Source: Gonioctena quinquepunctata
Lineage: Eukaryota > Arthropoda > Insecta > Coleoptera > Chrysomelidae
Direction of reading: 5' to 3'
Length of the DNA: 64,000 nucleotides
NCBI GenBank assembly: GCA_018342105.1
Contig: JAFIRS010000775.1
Coordinates: 402,001-466,000 of the forward strand
In this document: positions 54,391-64,000 of the stretch, piece after piece
How positions within the stretch are numbered: the stretch's first letter is position 1
Layout of the letters: every line of letters starts with the position of its first letter
Program-made: the position numbers and the translations under genes
The notes under the pieces: model-generated
Database searches by the model: none
What the model was told of the DNA's origin: nothing
Seen by the model: the letters and a program-made list of their open reading frames with translations, nothing else

Positions 54391-56638
54391 ACTAAACATA
54401 ATCTGAGGTTCAAAATGTGAATTCTAAAAAAGTATTGTGCCAAATTTTTTAATTCAAGGACAATTGTAAAGAGAACTGCAAGAGCTTTAAAACAACATAT
54501 TACTCTACCCCTAATAACAGTAATATATTTTGGGATGAATAGTACCCTCACTTGGAAGTTAATGTAGCGGAGTCGGAAAAACCAGAAGAGTGACCCCCTC
54601 AAATCAAAAATCGACGGGTCCGACCGTTTGTCTAAAATGTTGATGCATATCCTGATAATGGCGCTGTTTCCTTTTCGTCCGGCCACCCTGTATACTAAAA
54701 TACTTTTGTACTTAGAACTCATTAAAACACCTGTTATATCGAAATGGAAACAAAAGTGAATCAAAAGGTATGTTATTTATGAAAAATTATTTTCTGAATA
54801 TTGCGCATATGGTGCGTCTAGAGCCATCGAAACAACTGACAACGTTTTTCATTCATAAAGAAGAGTGGTAGGTTTCTTTTTCGATATCTTCAATTGATGG
54901 AATTGGTACGGCTAAACGAGTACCTCAATCTTGAAATCGATGTTTATAATGTCAATTTTATATATTTTTGAGAAGAGCCAATTTCTTACTAGATCAATTT
55001 AATACTGACACTCAGTATTACTCACCCTCACTTGCTACTATTATATAAAACTATCAGTAAATCAGATTAATGGTAAACGCATCTATAAATCTGATTATAC
55101 TATTGGTTAACAACCAGCGTTTGTCTATTGGGCGAAGTGAATAAAACTGAGCACATTCTTTAGCTCAAAAAAATTGAGCAGATGCTGCCGTTAGATGTGA
55201 ATAAAGACAAGTAACTCAATGAAAACCAAGAGCACTTGCTCCAAAGAGGAGTCGACTATTGACTAGGAGTACTTGCTCCTATTTCTAAGTGAATAAAAAT
55301 AAGGACTTGCTTCAAAATGTGAGTAGGTACTCAAGAAATTGCCGATCTACTCATTCGTAGACTCAGCTTGGTCAAGTGAATAATAATAATGGCAGGGTTT
55401 TTACCTATTCGTGCCAAGAAACTGTACAGAGTTCGGCGTACTACTCTTGCAATCGATTATCCGGCTCTTTATCGCTTTGATAAAATTAATGTGGAGTGAA
55501 TGAGCGATCATTTCCATTTCTTTTTCGATCCAGTTTTGGATCTCTTGAATTGCTCTATTTTTCTTTTCCTTCATTATAGGGACATTAATTTTTTCTAGTA
55601 TGACTTGGTAGTTTTGTTATAAACATGTCTTGGTTTATAGATAATGGGATGAATCCCTATGTTGGAAGGATGTGTACAATTCAAATTGGGACACCACTTT
55701 ATCTTGCTCTACGTGATAAAAATCGTTGTAAAAGCAAGTAAATTCAATACAAAAACATAATATTCAAATACTATATGAAAATAAAATTGATATTCACATA
55801 TCAAGTACTCTTCAGTCAAACTCCGACTTTTTACGAACCCTCCCAAACTCCTAAGCCCATCAAATCTTTTCGAAGAAAAGCCCGTTTCCACCCTATCTAT
55901 ACTGAATAACAATTCTGGTGTTTCTCAAGCAATTGACGTTCGTAAACTCACGAAAATGAAAGACAATTTTCGGAGAAATGGGGTCATTATCTACAAATCG
56001 ATTTAGGAGTAGAAGCTATTTGGGGCGGGAATCACAAGACCCACTTATCCATTCGAATGATCGATTACAATCGGGATTCCATCTTTTTATTTTCACATTC
56101 TATGTACGCGTTTGCTTCGATACGGTACCTATGGAAATAATATAATATGACCTGTTGTGTGGGGAGCGCGTGGATTATACCCTTCGAACAGCTCAAACAT
56201 AATTTTGTGCCATATAGCACACGTTATTTTTGTCCAAACGAAACAAACATTATATTTTTATAGATCTCCCTGCGGAGTCATTAATATATTTATTAGCAAT
56301 TTTCGTGGTATACTGAACTAATTTTATAAATGTTATTTGTGGTGATTAAAATTTTGTTCATTTCAAATAATTTTGTACTGTAATGTTTTGTTTTAAGCTT
56401 CGCCTATTGGTGGGTTGACCAAGGATTACAAACAGGACTGTACCCTAATAATAGTTATTCACGTGACAAGTGGAATATAGACATTATTAACGCAAGCATG
56501 TGATAATTATAATCACATAAGAACGTTAATAATGTAGTATCACACACGTTATGTACAAAATTGTATCTACAACTGTCAAGGTTTTCATTACTATCTATAA
56601 ATAGCATATTACACTACAAGAGCAGGAAGTTAAAATTT
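54391..56638. other. no gene recognised
   Basis: Scattered motifs such as GAGTACTTGCTCC and AGTGAATAAAA repeat at 55140-55390, suggesting a decayed MITE. The open frames (54369-54764, 55709-55912) have no domain. Confidence 0.45.
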
Positions 56639-56680
56639 CCTGATGCCCTCCTAATGCCTTCCTGATGCCTTCATGATGAT
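56639..56680. repeat. short 11-bp tandem repeat
   Basis: CTGATGCCCTC, CTAATGCCTTC, CTGATGCCTTC, then ATGATGATG. Confidence 0.85.
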
Positions 56681-56780
56681 GATGACAAAATTATTTTATT
56701 CGAGATTTGTGTGTCATTAGGTAGTAAAATGGATCTGAGTAAATACATTTTTGTAAGGTTTTAGACATATATTTCAAGAA

Positions 56781-57005
56781 ATTTACAACAAAAATACACT
56801 TTAGGAACAAAAAATACACTTCAAAAGTGAAAATCAATCAAACAATACAAAAGAGCAAAAGGAAATTCAGAAAAATTAGACAAATATTTCAACATATATA
56901 TTTACAACAAAAATATATATTAAAAACAAAAAACACATATTGAAAGAGAACCCATTAAACAATACAACGAGAAAGTAGCATCATGGAAACTCAGAGAAAT
57001 TGAGA
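56781..57005. repeat. 119-bp imperfect tandem duplication
   Basis: ATTTACAACAAAAAT starts at 56781 and 56900, with AAACAATACAA in the middle of both units. It lies just 3' of the acidic ORF on the - strand and could be its 3' UTR. Confidence 0.75.
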
Positions 57006-57146
57006 TCAGTTAGATTCCTCGGAATCGTCATCAGATTCATCAGCGTCTTCAATATCTGAATCAGATTCCTCAGAATCTCCATGTGATTCGACACTTTCAA
57101 CACCTGGAGCCTTTAGAAGCATACACTTCACGTGGAATTTTGCCAT
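57006..57146 (-). CDS. acidic Ser/Asp/Glu-rich C-terminal ORF
   Basis: On the - strand an ATG at 57146 opens 46 codons to TGA at 57008-57006. The last half is almost all S, E and D (HGDSEESDSDIED, then DDDSEESN). An upstream open frame (KTKHGKIPREVYAS) joins through a frameshift. A short acidic tail is how the repeat-associated proteins represented at 57266-57484 and 60196-60625 tend to end, so I take it as their C-terminus. Confidence 0.4.
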   Translation of the reverse strand: MAKFHVKCMLLKAPGVESVESHGDSEESDSDIEDADESDDDSEESN

Positions 57147-57265
57147 GTTTTGTTTTCGGAGCCGCACGTAAACTGATTGCTAGTTTACGGATCCGAAGAA
57201 ATTAACAATCTGTTCAGTTAATCTCTATTTGTATCAACTCTAGAGGTTTTTCTTGTGAACAATTC

Positions 57266-57484
57266 TCAGAATTTCCTATTGTGTTTGTTTCTTGCTTCTT
57301 GGGCTTCTTCCGACAGTTGAGCTATTGGTAAAACACATGAAGAAATGATATATTTCCCATGAAATAATATTTTATGCACAATTAGTGACAATGAGTACCA
57401 TGAATACTCCTTGAAATACAATTCTCTTGTTGCCTTGGAGTATTCATGGAACTTGTTAACATTTATGGAATACCCGCTATTCAT
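57266..57484 (-). pseudogene. repeat-associated, possibly Transib-like protein, C-terminal segment
   Basis: On the - strand: VNKFHEYSKATRELYFKEY, then LSLIVHKILFHGKYI and LPIAQLSEEAQEARNKHNRK. From recall, 'KFxxY...t..LYvelY.wy.m...vHKiL.HG...i...lPIGqLSEEAqEARNK' is a conserved block of an unnamed insect and cnidarian protein family that I associate, without certainty, with Transib (RAG1-related) transposases. The usual PIG reads PIA here. It is open for 72 codons. The rest of the family lies upstream at 60196-60625. Confidence 0.5.
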
Positions 57485-58157
57485 GGTCTCTATATGACAT
57501 GGAAGAGCTTAATAAGCTAAACATTGACACCGGTTATTTCGGAAAAACTTACGGGCTGTGTTCCCATCATTAGTATTATCGGTTTGTTGTTTAGGCATAT
57601 CTACTAAGATACACAATCCACCCCTAAATTTTTATTGTACTTTTTTCTTTTTTTCAGTTACTTTCTTTTTATTTTCGGGTCCTCTAGCCTACCATGCTAT
57701 TATATCCTGTTATGCCCCGAGAATATTAATATATAAACATAAATAATTTATATGGAAAGAAATGGCCAACCTCAAATCTGAAAAATCATTTTTAACGAAT
57801 AATCTGTTTTCTAGAAGTCGAAAATACAGACGGGAAATAGCTAGCATATGTAGTTGAGAAAAAAAATACATTAAGTAACCTGTCAAGAGATAATAACAGA
57901 TCTAATGGAGAAGGTTCTTCATGGAGTCAAAACTGTCAGCACTTAAAAAAATTGCTGGCGTGTGAAAGTCATTTTTTCATCAAGGAAATACATTAAATCT
58001 CAAATTTATGATGCTATAAAAATAAAAAACAGGGGGTCGTATCCGCTTAGAGGTGATAAATATTGACTTTTATTGTAAAAGAGTGTCATTAATTACCTCG
58101 AATTGAACAAAACACCCCAGCTGAGTAACAAATAATTATTTCCATGTGTTTCTACCC

Positions 58158-58160
<3 letters not shown>
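57485..58160. other. no gene recognised; intron-like or insertion-filled gap
   Basis: Lies between two pieces of the Transib-like gene. The short open frame at 57558-57746 is hydrophobic with no domain. Confidence 0.4.

Positions 58161-58161
<1 letters not shown>

Positions 58162-58194
<33 letters not shown>
58162..58194. repeat. (TA)n microsatellite
   Basis: About 33 bp of TA dinucleotides. Confidence 0.95.
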
Positions 58195-58197
<3 letters not shown>

Positions 58198-58201
58198 ACT
58201 T

Positions 58202-58471
58202 ATGAACATAGTGGAAGACATAAAATATTTCGTCACTACCGCTAATAGCCACGCATTGAAGATACAAAAAAGGGTAATTCTACCCTTCTCCGTGGGAGAT
58301 AGAATTAAAACAAGCGTGGTAGGCGTCATCAACGAGAAAAAATATAAAAGGCAAGAAATTTATTCATCCCGCTCTCATTCAATATCCCAAACTCAGTCAG
58401 TTATCTCGACTCCACTGAGTAAAGTCTACATACACAACACGAAGTATGTAGTTTTTAAAATTAAATCTTAA
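58202..58471 (+). CDS. unrecognised 89-codon ORF
   Basis: An ATG at 58202, eight bases after the TA tract, opens 89 codons to a TAA at 58469-58471. Composition is protein-like (VILPFSVGDRIKTSVVGVIN, then QTQSVISTPLSKVYIH), with many basic and serine residues and a beta-strand-like ending. No family recognised. It could be a fragment of a TE protein cut at the microsatellite. No acceptor or donor was seen. Confidence 0.3.
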   Translation: MNIVEDIKYFVTTANSHALKIQKRVILPFSVGDRIKTSVVGVINEKKYKRQEIYSSRSHSISQTQSVISTPLSKVYIHNTKYVVFKIKS

Positions 58472-59793
58472 CCACCAATATAAATAATTAAAATGTATTT
58501 AGAATCAGTTCGCGTATTAAATCACTAAAAATAATAGCTTAATAGTAACCAAGAAAACAGAAAAGAAATGGCTAACTAATAATCAAAAAACTTTACAAAT
58601 CGTTTTGATAAAAATATTGTGTGTGACATCTGAATAGGAAAAAACTGGTAAACTGATTTTGTGTATTTGTGTTAATCTGGCATATCAGATCTTTTCCAAC
58701 TATTATTAAACTGAATGGCATTCTTTAGAATTTTCTACGAAATCTCTATACAAGGAGAAAATGTTTGTTTGATATGAAATTTTAATTTGCCTATTCGAGT
58801 ATGGCCATTCGTTATTATTTTCAAACCATAAATTAAATTATCCTTGACTTGTGAACTAATCTAGGGAATCTCCAGTTATCTGAATATAAATACAAACTAT
58901 AGGCTTATATCACAGCGGAATACATTCCGCAAGATTTGTATCCATTGGTGTAATGCGAGTCTATATCTAGAAATATATCACAGCTTATTATTGAATCAAA
59001 TGAATTTTATATGTAGGATGTGTAAAGAAGTACCAAATTTTATGAATCCTCCATCCATTTTTGTTGAATGATACTTGATCATTTAACCAGTATTCATTTT
59101 ATTTTCTCAATTAGTGGAGTTATAAATCTTGTTCAAGATTTTGTGTAAGCATTTGAAGTTAATCAATTGTAAAACTTTCTTACAATTGATTTGGGAATGA
59201 TACTTGTTTATTCACCATGGTGTCCATATTTTTTATTTTTGTTGAATTCCTAAAATATTTGATATTATATACAGGGTGGTCGGAAAAAGCTGATTTATTT
59301 TGAAACTGGTTTAAACAGATTATTTTTTATGGAAAAATTGTAGTTCATCTTGAAGTCATTTTGAACTTGTTAGATTCTTGAAATCTTAGTTCCTTTATAC
59401 AGGGGCTTTATAATTTACTGTCAGTTGTAAAACAATTATTATACAGAATTGATTATAATTTTTGATCATGTATTTAGTACTTTGTATGTACTTAATTTGT
59501 ATGGATTAGAATGGCATACCATACAGTTTGTATTTGTTGCAACGAAGTATGTTTTTTTAATACAGTTTGTTTGTTTTTATAAGTGCTTTAATTATTTGCA
59601 TAGTATCCTTAACTAGTTTGGCGAGGTACAAAATTTGAACGATTCCAGCTCTCTAAAAATTTATAACATCTATATATTGGAAGGACGATATTTATCTGCC
59701 AATCGATAAAAATCGCCGGTGAGTTTTTCATAAATTGGTCAGACCCAGTATACCCCTTCATAAACTTGGTAACAAGATCTTAACTATACAATG
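58472..59793. other. no gene recognised
   Basis: At 59273 TATACAGGGTGGTCGGAAAA resembles a terminal motif also seen in reverse at 54690. Otherwise AT-rich and without coding. Confidence 0.45.
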
Positions 59794-60133
59794 AGTCGGA
59801 AATAATAGTCAGTGACGTCAGTCACTAGTTCAGAAACAACACAATAAGAGCGGCAAACTAATATAATATTTTACAATAAAAATCCATTGTTTCCCGATAT
59901 CCCGCTTGTTTTAAATGCGATATGCCACCTGTTTTAAATGCGGACACAGCGCACCGGTGCCAAATTTATTTCGGCCCGTGGAATCGATCTTATGGAGCAT
60001 TTGAAGCATCCTCTATTTTAACGAAAGTTCGTGGTCGAGGTTAGCAATTGTACTGATATTTATCGACGGCGGCGCGGAGGTTGCAATAATGAACGATCGA
60101 GCTAAGATGAGTCACTGACTATTATTTCCGTCT
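59794..60133. mobile_element. 340-bp MITE with 23-bp inverted ends
   Basis: AGTCGGAAATAATAGTCAGT at 59794-59816 pairs with its reverse complement at 60111-60133 (one mismatch). The interior includes GCTTGTTTTAAATGCG / CCTGTTTTAAATGCGG, a short internal tandem copy. No coding capacity. The target duplication is unclear. Confidence 0.75.
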
Positions 60134-60195
60134 TATGGTATAAGTAAAATAAAGTCTGCAGTTCATGATAATGGTTAGTCAGTTGTGGGGTTTTA

Positions 60196-60625
60196 TTATT
60201 CTACAACAGTCCCAGGTCGTGATATCGGTGTAAAGTGTTGGGTTTTTAAATTAACAACATTCTGGTCTGGTTCATAAAAATCCAGACGATAGGAAATATG
60301 CAAGATGCATTCAAACAATCTGATCCAAGAATGCAGAGGTGACAGAGCCAGTGAAAGTAACTCAATTTTTACAGTCTTTTGTAAAATGAGCACTACATTG
60401 TTCACTAGGTTTGGCACCACATAAATAGCGTATTTGTGTTGATACATATGAAGCTACTGCATTACAAATTTTCCCGTCTATCATGCAGAATATCAATGTT
60501 GGCTTAACCAATACTTTCATTTCATGGACAATAATTTTGGTAGGCACCAGTGATGTTACTTGCTCTTTATCCTTATCAACTTCGGTCACAATTAGATCTG
60601 CAGTTTCCTTGGCAAACACAAACAA
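60196..60625 (-). pseudogene. repeat-associated, possibly Transib-like protein, middle segment
   Basis: On the - strand the first frame (60625-60362) reads FAKETADLIVTEVDKDKEQV, LVPTKIIV and FCMIDGKICNAVASY then RYLCGAKP. A second frame (60447-60196) continues LSPLHSWIRLFECILHISYR. From recall the order 'MIDGKvcNa - CxxCGA.P - GLSpLHaWIRfFEclLHisYrL' is the middle of the same family as 57266-57484. In intact members the second block follows closely, so one frameshift separates them here. No initiator or upstream exon was identified. Confidence 0.5.
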
Positions 60626-60962
60626 ACTACAATATCTTTTTTATTTACAAAAAACTAGATTTGTTAATTGATGTTCATAATTAAACTAAATCAACAAAAA
60701 AGATATGGATATTTACCTTAAGACTTCCACAAAACCAGAAATGACACAAAATTAGCACTAGATCCCAGACACACAGCATATTCACCGATAAAACTTAGAC
60801 CAATTACACGATCGCTGGGAGCGCGTGGCGAGGTAAACTAAGGTAGCCGGTCGTTCCAACCTTTTTATACCTACTATTGTTCGGCGAAGCTTCCTGGAAA
60901 ATTAAGTTTATTGTAATATAACTTCTTGAAATGTATACCACAAAAGTACCTGATAAGACAAG

Positions 60963-61465
60963 CAGTGGCGCACCCACTGGGGGAGCCATGGGGCCGCAGC
61001 CCCTCCCCCGAGATTTATAATAGTTACAAAAAAATGTCCACCTACTAATAGAACATATTAGATCGTTGCCAACGGATGAACGGCTGCTGACTGACTGTTC
61101 ATCATCGGTCATCCAACGTCCAACAGGCCTATTATGATGTACCGGATACGGGATGTGCGCAAGGCAGCGACCGTAGCACAACGTAGACCGATGTAATCCG
61201 AATTCCGAATTTGATTACACTTACGTGTCTCGTAACGAGACGACTGTCTGGACAAGTCAATAGTCAATCGAAATTGGTTAACTAATCAATAAATCCCAAT
61301 CCCGTCACAGATTCGAACATTTTACTACATAAAAATAGTGTTTTTTACGGCTAAAATATTTTTGTTGAAATACCAGAATACCAGCATATAATTGAGTGGA
61401 TTTGTGTAAGAGTAAAGTAGAGAGTAAATAAAACTAATACACAAAATTTATTTCTGGGTGCGCCA
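60963..61465. mobile_element. possible hAT-like non-autonomous element
   Basis: TGGCGCACCCA (60966-60976) and TGGGTGCGCCA (61455-61465) form an 11-bp perfect inverted pair. Next to the left end is a GGGG-rich stretch and CAGTGGCGCACCC, a start often seen on hAT elements (recall). The interior has no transposase. No convincing 8-bp target duplication. Confidence 0.35.
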
Positions 61466-61805
61466 AGTACCAACATTTAATTTTGTCCAGATAGATTGGC
61501 AATATATCGCATTATGCGGCGACTTCTACTGACAATAAGAAGTGGACGCCATGAAAATTGGGAGAAAACGAAAATATTTCCTCAACATAAAAAAATTCAT
61601 AGTATTTGCAATTATTCAAATAAGTTTTAACCTAAATTTTAAGTGAAAAATAACATTTTGCTTAATGCCCATTATTATTGTTTGTGAAATGAATGATATT
61701 TCACATAATTCTTGAGAGAAAAATAATGTTTTGTTGAATTTTTATCGTTTTCAATTTGAATTTTCTTTGTATTCATTCAATAAACAATTTACTTTGTTGA
61801 ACTTA
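61466..61805. other. no gene seen
   Basis: AT-rich spacer before the LINE tails. Confidence 0.5.
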
Positions 61806-61900
61806 CTAATAATAATAATATACATTTATTGACAGAAAATAATATACACAGTTATACAGGTTAAAAACAAAAACAACAAAGAAAATAATTTTTTAAAAAT
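61806..61900 (-). mobile_element. short LINE 3' tail copy
   Basis: On the - strand CCTGTATAACTGTGTATATT leads to CAATAAATG and a (TTA)n tail at about 61806-61820. Its arrangement resembles the end of the LINE that starts at 61905, so it may be a severely 5'-truncated relative. Confidence 0.45.
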
Positions 61901-62022
61901 TTTTTATTTATTTATTGATACACTGTTCTACAGGTTACACCCAACTACAGAACAGGAATATAAGTTACAAATACAGTACAATACAAAATAACAAATTAAC
62001 GAAGTAATAATACATATCGAGA

Positions 62023-63710
62023 TTAACTAAAGTAATAGGATTTAATCGCAGAGATTGAACAGTCAAAAATATCAATCTGACAACTTGCAGAATTACAATT
62101 GACACACATGTTTTGCAGCGGTGAGTATTTCAAGATATCTGTTCGTGGTGTTGGTAAATAAAACGTGTTGTCTACTCTAGACGATGGTCTAGGTACACTG
62201 AAATTGAGTTTTTGCAGAATATGTGGGTCAATAATTAGGTTGTTGATAAGTTTGAACAGGAAGATTGTGGAGTGACAATCACGACGGCAGCTTAGGCTGT
62301 TCATAGCGTGTCTAGCCAACAATGCATCATGGGGGAAGCCAATTGGTGGATATATGTTGTCCGTTTTATAGGAGAGAAGTTTAAGGAAGCGACGCTGAAC
62401 CGATTCAACCTTCTCTATATATAAGTGATGATATGGGTTCCAGATTATAGATGCGTATTCTAATTTTGATCTAACGAAGGCATAGTATAAGGTTTTCGAT
62501 GTAGATGGGTCGGAGAAATCTTTAGAGATACGCGCAATGAATCCATACATTCTGTTTGCAGCAGACAGAGTGGCTTCAATATGAGGGGCAAAAAGATAAT
62601 TCGAGTCGAAAATAACACCAAGATCGGTGTATGTGATAGGCCGTTGGAGGGGAATGTCGTTGATTGAATATTGATATAAAAGTGGCTGATTTCTCAAAGT
62701 GAATGTCATTACATTACATTTACTTGCATTAAGAGGAAGCTTATTACGGAAGCACCATTGCTCAATGCGTTTCAGGTTAAGGGACAATTGAAGACAGTCT
62801 TCTATCCCATTAATCTCAGAAAATAATTTCAGGTCATCCGCGTATATTAAGCAGTTGAGGTCATGACCTCAACTATGTCATTTATGAAAGCGTTGAAGAG
62901 GATGGGCCAAGGTTGCTTCCTTGAGGTACACCTGAGGTAGATGCATATTCAATAGATTTGAAGCCATTGAATATGACATACTGTCGCCTGTCGGTGAGGT
63001 ATGACACGAAAAGTTCGATGAGGGTCTGAGAAAAGCCATACCTGTACAGTTTTGATAGTAGTATTCCATGATCAAGTTTGTCGAAAGCTTTCGAGAAGTC
63101 CGTATAAATGACATCGGTTTGGGATCTCCTATCAGTAGTCTCTGCAATGAATTGAGTGATGTTGAGAAGGTTGGTGGTTGTCGAGCGACCTTTCATGAAA
63201 CCATGTTGAAGTGATGAGATTTGATTGCTCAGATGAGGATATAACCTGCTGTACAGGAGGATTTCAAACACTTTAGCGAAATTACATATTATTGATATGG
63301 CTCTGAAATTTTCAACATCAGACTTATCACCTTTTTTATAAATTGGGCGAACTTTAGACAATTTCCATAGGTCAGGGATGGTACTAGTTTTGACGCAGAT
63401 ATTTATCAGGCTTGTTAGTGGATTAGCCAGGGCATAAGCGCAATCTTTGACCATTAGTGCATGGATGCTGTCGGGACCCGTAGTCATTTTTGGTTTCAGC
63501 TGTTTCAAAGCTGCCAACACTTCATTTTCTTCGAAATAAGGAATGTTCAGGACTTGTGAATGCGGAGCTATTGAGAATGTCCTGAGGAGTTTCAAAAGAT
63601 TGTCCTTCGTAGGTCATTCTGTCAGATATGCCAGTTGATCCTTTTTTGTTGTTTATAAATGCCCAAAATTTATTTGGGTTGCCTTTTATGTCATTTTCAG
63701 CAGATTTCAC
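62023..63710 (-). pseudogene. LINE reverse transcriptase and C-terminal domain
   Basis: The long frame (63595-62882) shows LKQLKPKMTTGPDSIHALMV, VRPIYKKGDKSDVENFRAIS, HGFMKGRSTTTNLL, YTDFSKAFDKLDHGILLSKL and SGVPQGSNLGP. Next is a damaged stretch with YADDLKLFSEINGI, carrying the catalytic YADD. A second long frame (62787-62023) holds LGVIFDSNYLFAPHI, SKLEYASIIWNPYHHLYIEK and the C-terminus. The frames are long, so the copy is fairly young, but the break at 62870-62890 disables it. A 62-codon frame upstream (63710-63522) is the linker (NPNKFWAFINNKKGS). Confidence 0.88.
62854..62873. repeat. perfect 20-bp palindrome at the RT frame break
   Basis: GTTGAGGTCA followed by its exact reverse complement, lying where the RT frame is interrupted between GVPQGS and YADD. 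Confidence 0.9.
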
Positions 63711-64000
63711 ATATTTTGTAACGAATTGTCAACGTCAGCCTTGATCTTCGCCCTCAAGCGAGTGAATCCATCCCGGCAGCAATGTCCCCGCTGTTTTTGA
63801 ATGAACGCCAATGCTTAGCATTGAGGCGTATTAGACGAATACTTTCCCTGTCGAACCACGGCGGATATTTACGCTTGACGTTACCAGTTCGTAGGGGTAC
63901 ACATTGATCCAATGCATTATAAATTTTTCCGTAAAAGTAAGAGCAAGCATCATTTGATCTATGGAAAGCTTGAAGAAAGGTCCAGTCAATATTAGCTATA

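Larger units (their letters stand above)
61905..64000 (-). mobile_element. non-LTR retrotransposon, 5' part beyond the window
   Basis: The 3' end at about 61905 has a CAATAAATAAATAAA tail on the - strand. The RT and C-terminal domains fill 62023-63710, and the EN-RT linker continues past 63710 to the window edge (YPPWFDRESIRLIRLNAKHW at about 63830). ORF1 and the endonuclease are outside the window. One frameshift and a palindromic scar near 62865 break the RT. Confidence 0.85.

Noticed and set aside
1..64000. CRISPR arrays, bacterial operons, prophage or defence systems
   Set aside because: Spliced exons, LINEs, Penelope, BEL/Pao and Tc1/mariner elements show eukaryotic nuclear DNA. The tandem repeats lack regular repeat-spacer structure.
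1..64000. tRNA or rRNA genes
   Set aside because: No tRNA A/B box pair with cloverleaf or rRNA segment was recognised by eye; a covariance-model scan would be decisive.

Overview
The window reads as AT-rich nuclear DNA of an insect, possibly a beetle; the order is a guess from the transposon mix and I cannot fix the species. There are no bacterial-style operons. It holds three supported pieces of host genes (split by GT/AG introns) in a dense nest of transposable elements (TEs) of different ages.

Host gene pieces: (1) 279-826 (+), the 3' exon of a SIAH/sina-type E3 ubiquitin ligase. (2) 19101-19212 (-), a Kozak-like first coding exon ending in a consensus splice donor, function unknown. (3) 44127-44304 (-), the last exon of the RNA polymerase II subunit RPB4, ending at the conserved C-terminus. 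I do not see the other exons of any of these genes.

Layout. 1-4.9 kb: SIAH-like exon, then gene-poor DNA with hairpins and a degenerate tandem array. 5.2-13.75 kb: a decayed BEL/Pao LTR retrotransposon (-) next to a Jockey-like LINE (+), the pair bracketed by two 113-bp LTR-like direct repeats. 14.6-19.07 kb: a second LINE split by a structurally complete Tc1/mariner-type element (258-bp inverted repeats, TA target duplication, DD41D transposase remnant), with an antisense RT fragment also inside. 20.2-21.5 kb: a 690-bp tandem duplication with an invariant exon-like core. 24-25.6 kb: a candidate DNA transposon with an orphan first exon, then a 460-bp foldback. 25.7-27.2 kb: a Penelope-like element (-). 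29.5-32 kb: a cysteine-rich repeat-associated ORF remnant and a LINE RNase H remnant. 32.8-37.04 kb: a CR1-like LINE with an open endonuclease frame. 37-40.4 kb: LINE tails, a small HTH ORF beside a foldback, and a ~120-bp satellite. 43-45.2 kb: LINE tail, RPB4 exon, foldback family and a 21-bp minisatellite. 46.4-52.5 kb: LINE ORF1/endonuclease, P-element remnant, 540-bp foldback, MADF exon, Penelope GIY-YIG part. 53-54.4 kb: an old relative of the DD41D transposase carrying a nested MITE. 57-60.6 kb: pieces of a repeat-associated, possibly Transib-like gene (-). 61.9-64 kb: a LINE (-) running off the window.

The genes do not form a pathway. The layout records repeated insertion: LINEs into or beside LTR elements, DNA transposons into LINEs, MITEs into DNA transposons, while a few host exons survive. 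Almost every TE reading frame carries frameshifts or stops. The least damaged are the CR1-like endonuclease at 33993-35222 and the terminal repeats of the element at 15530-17476.
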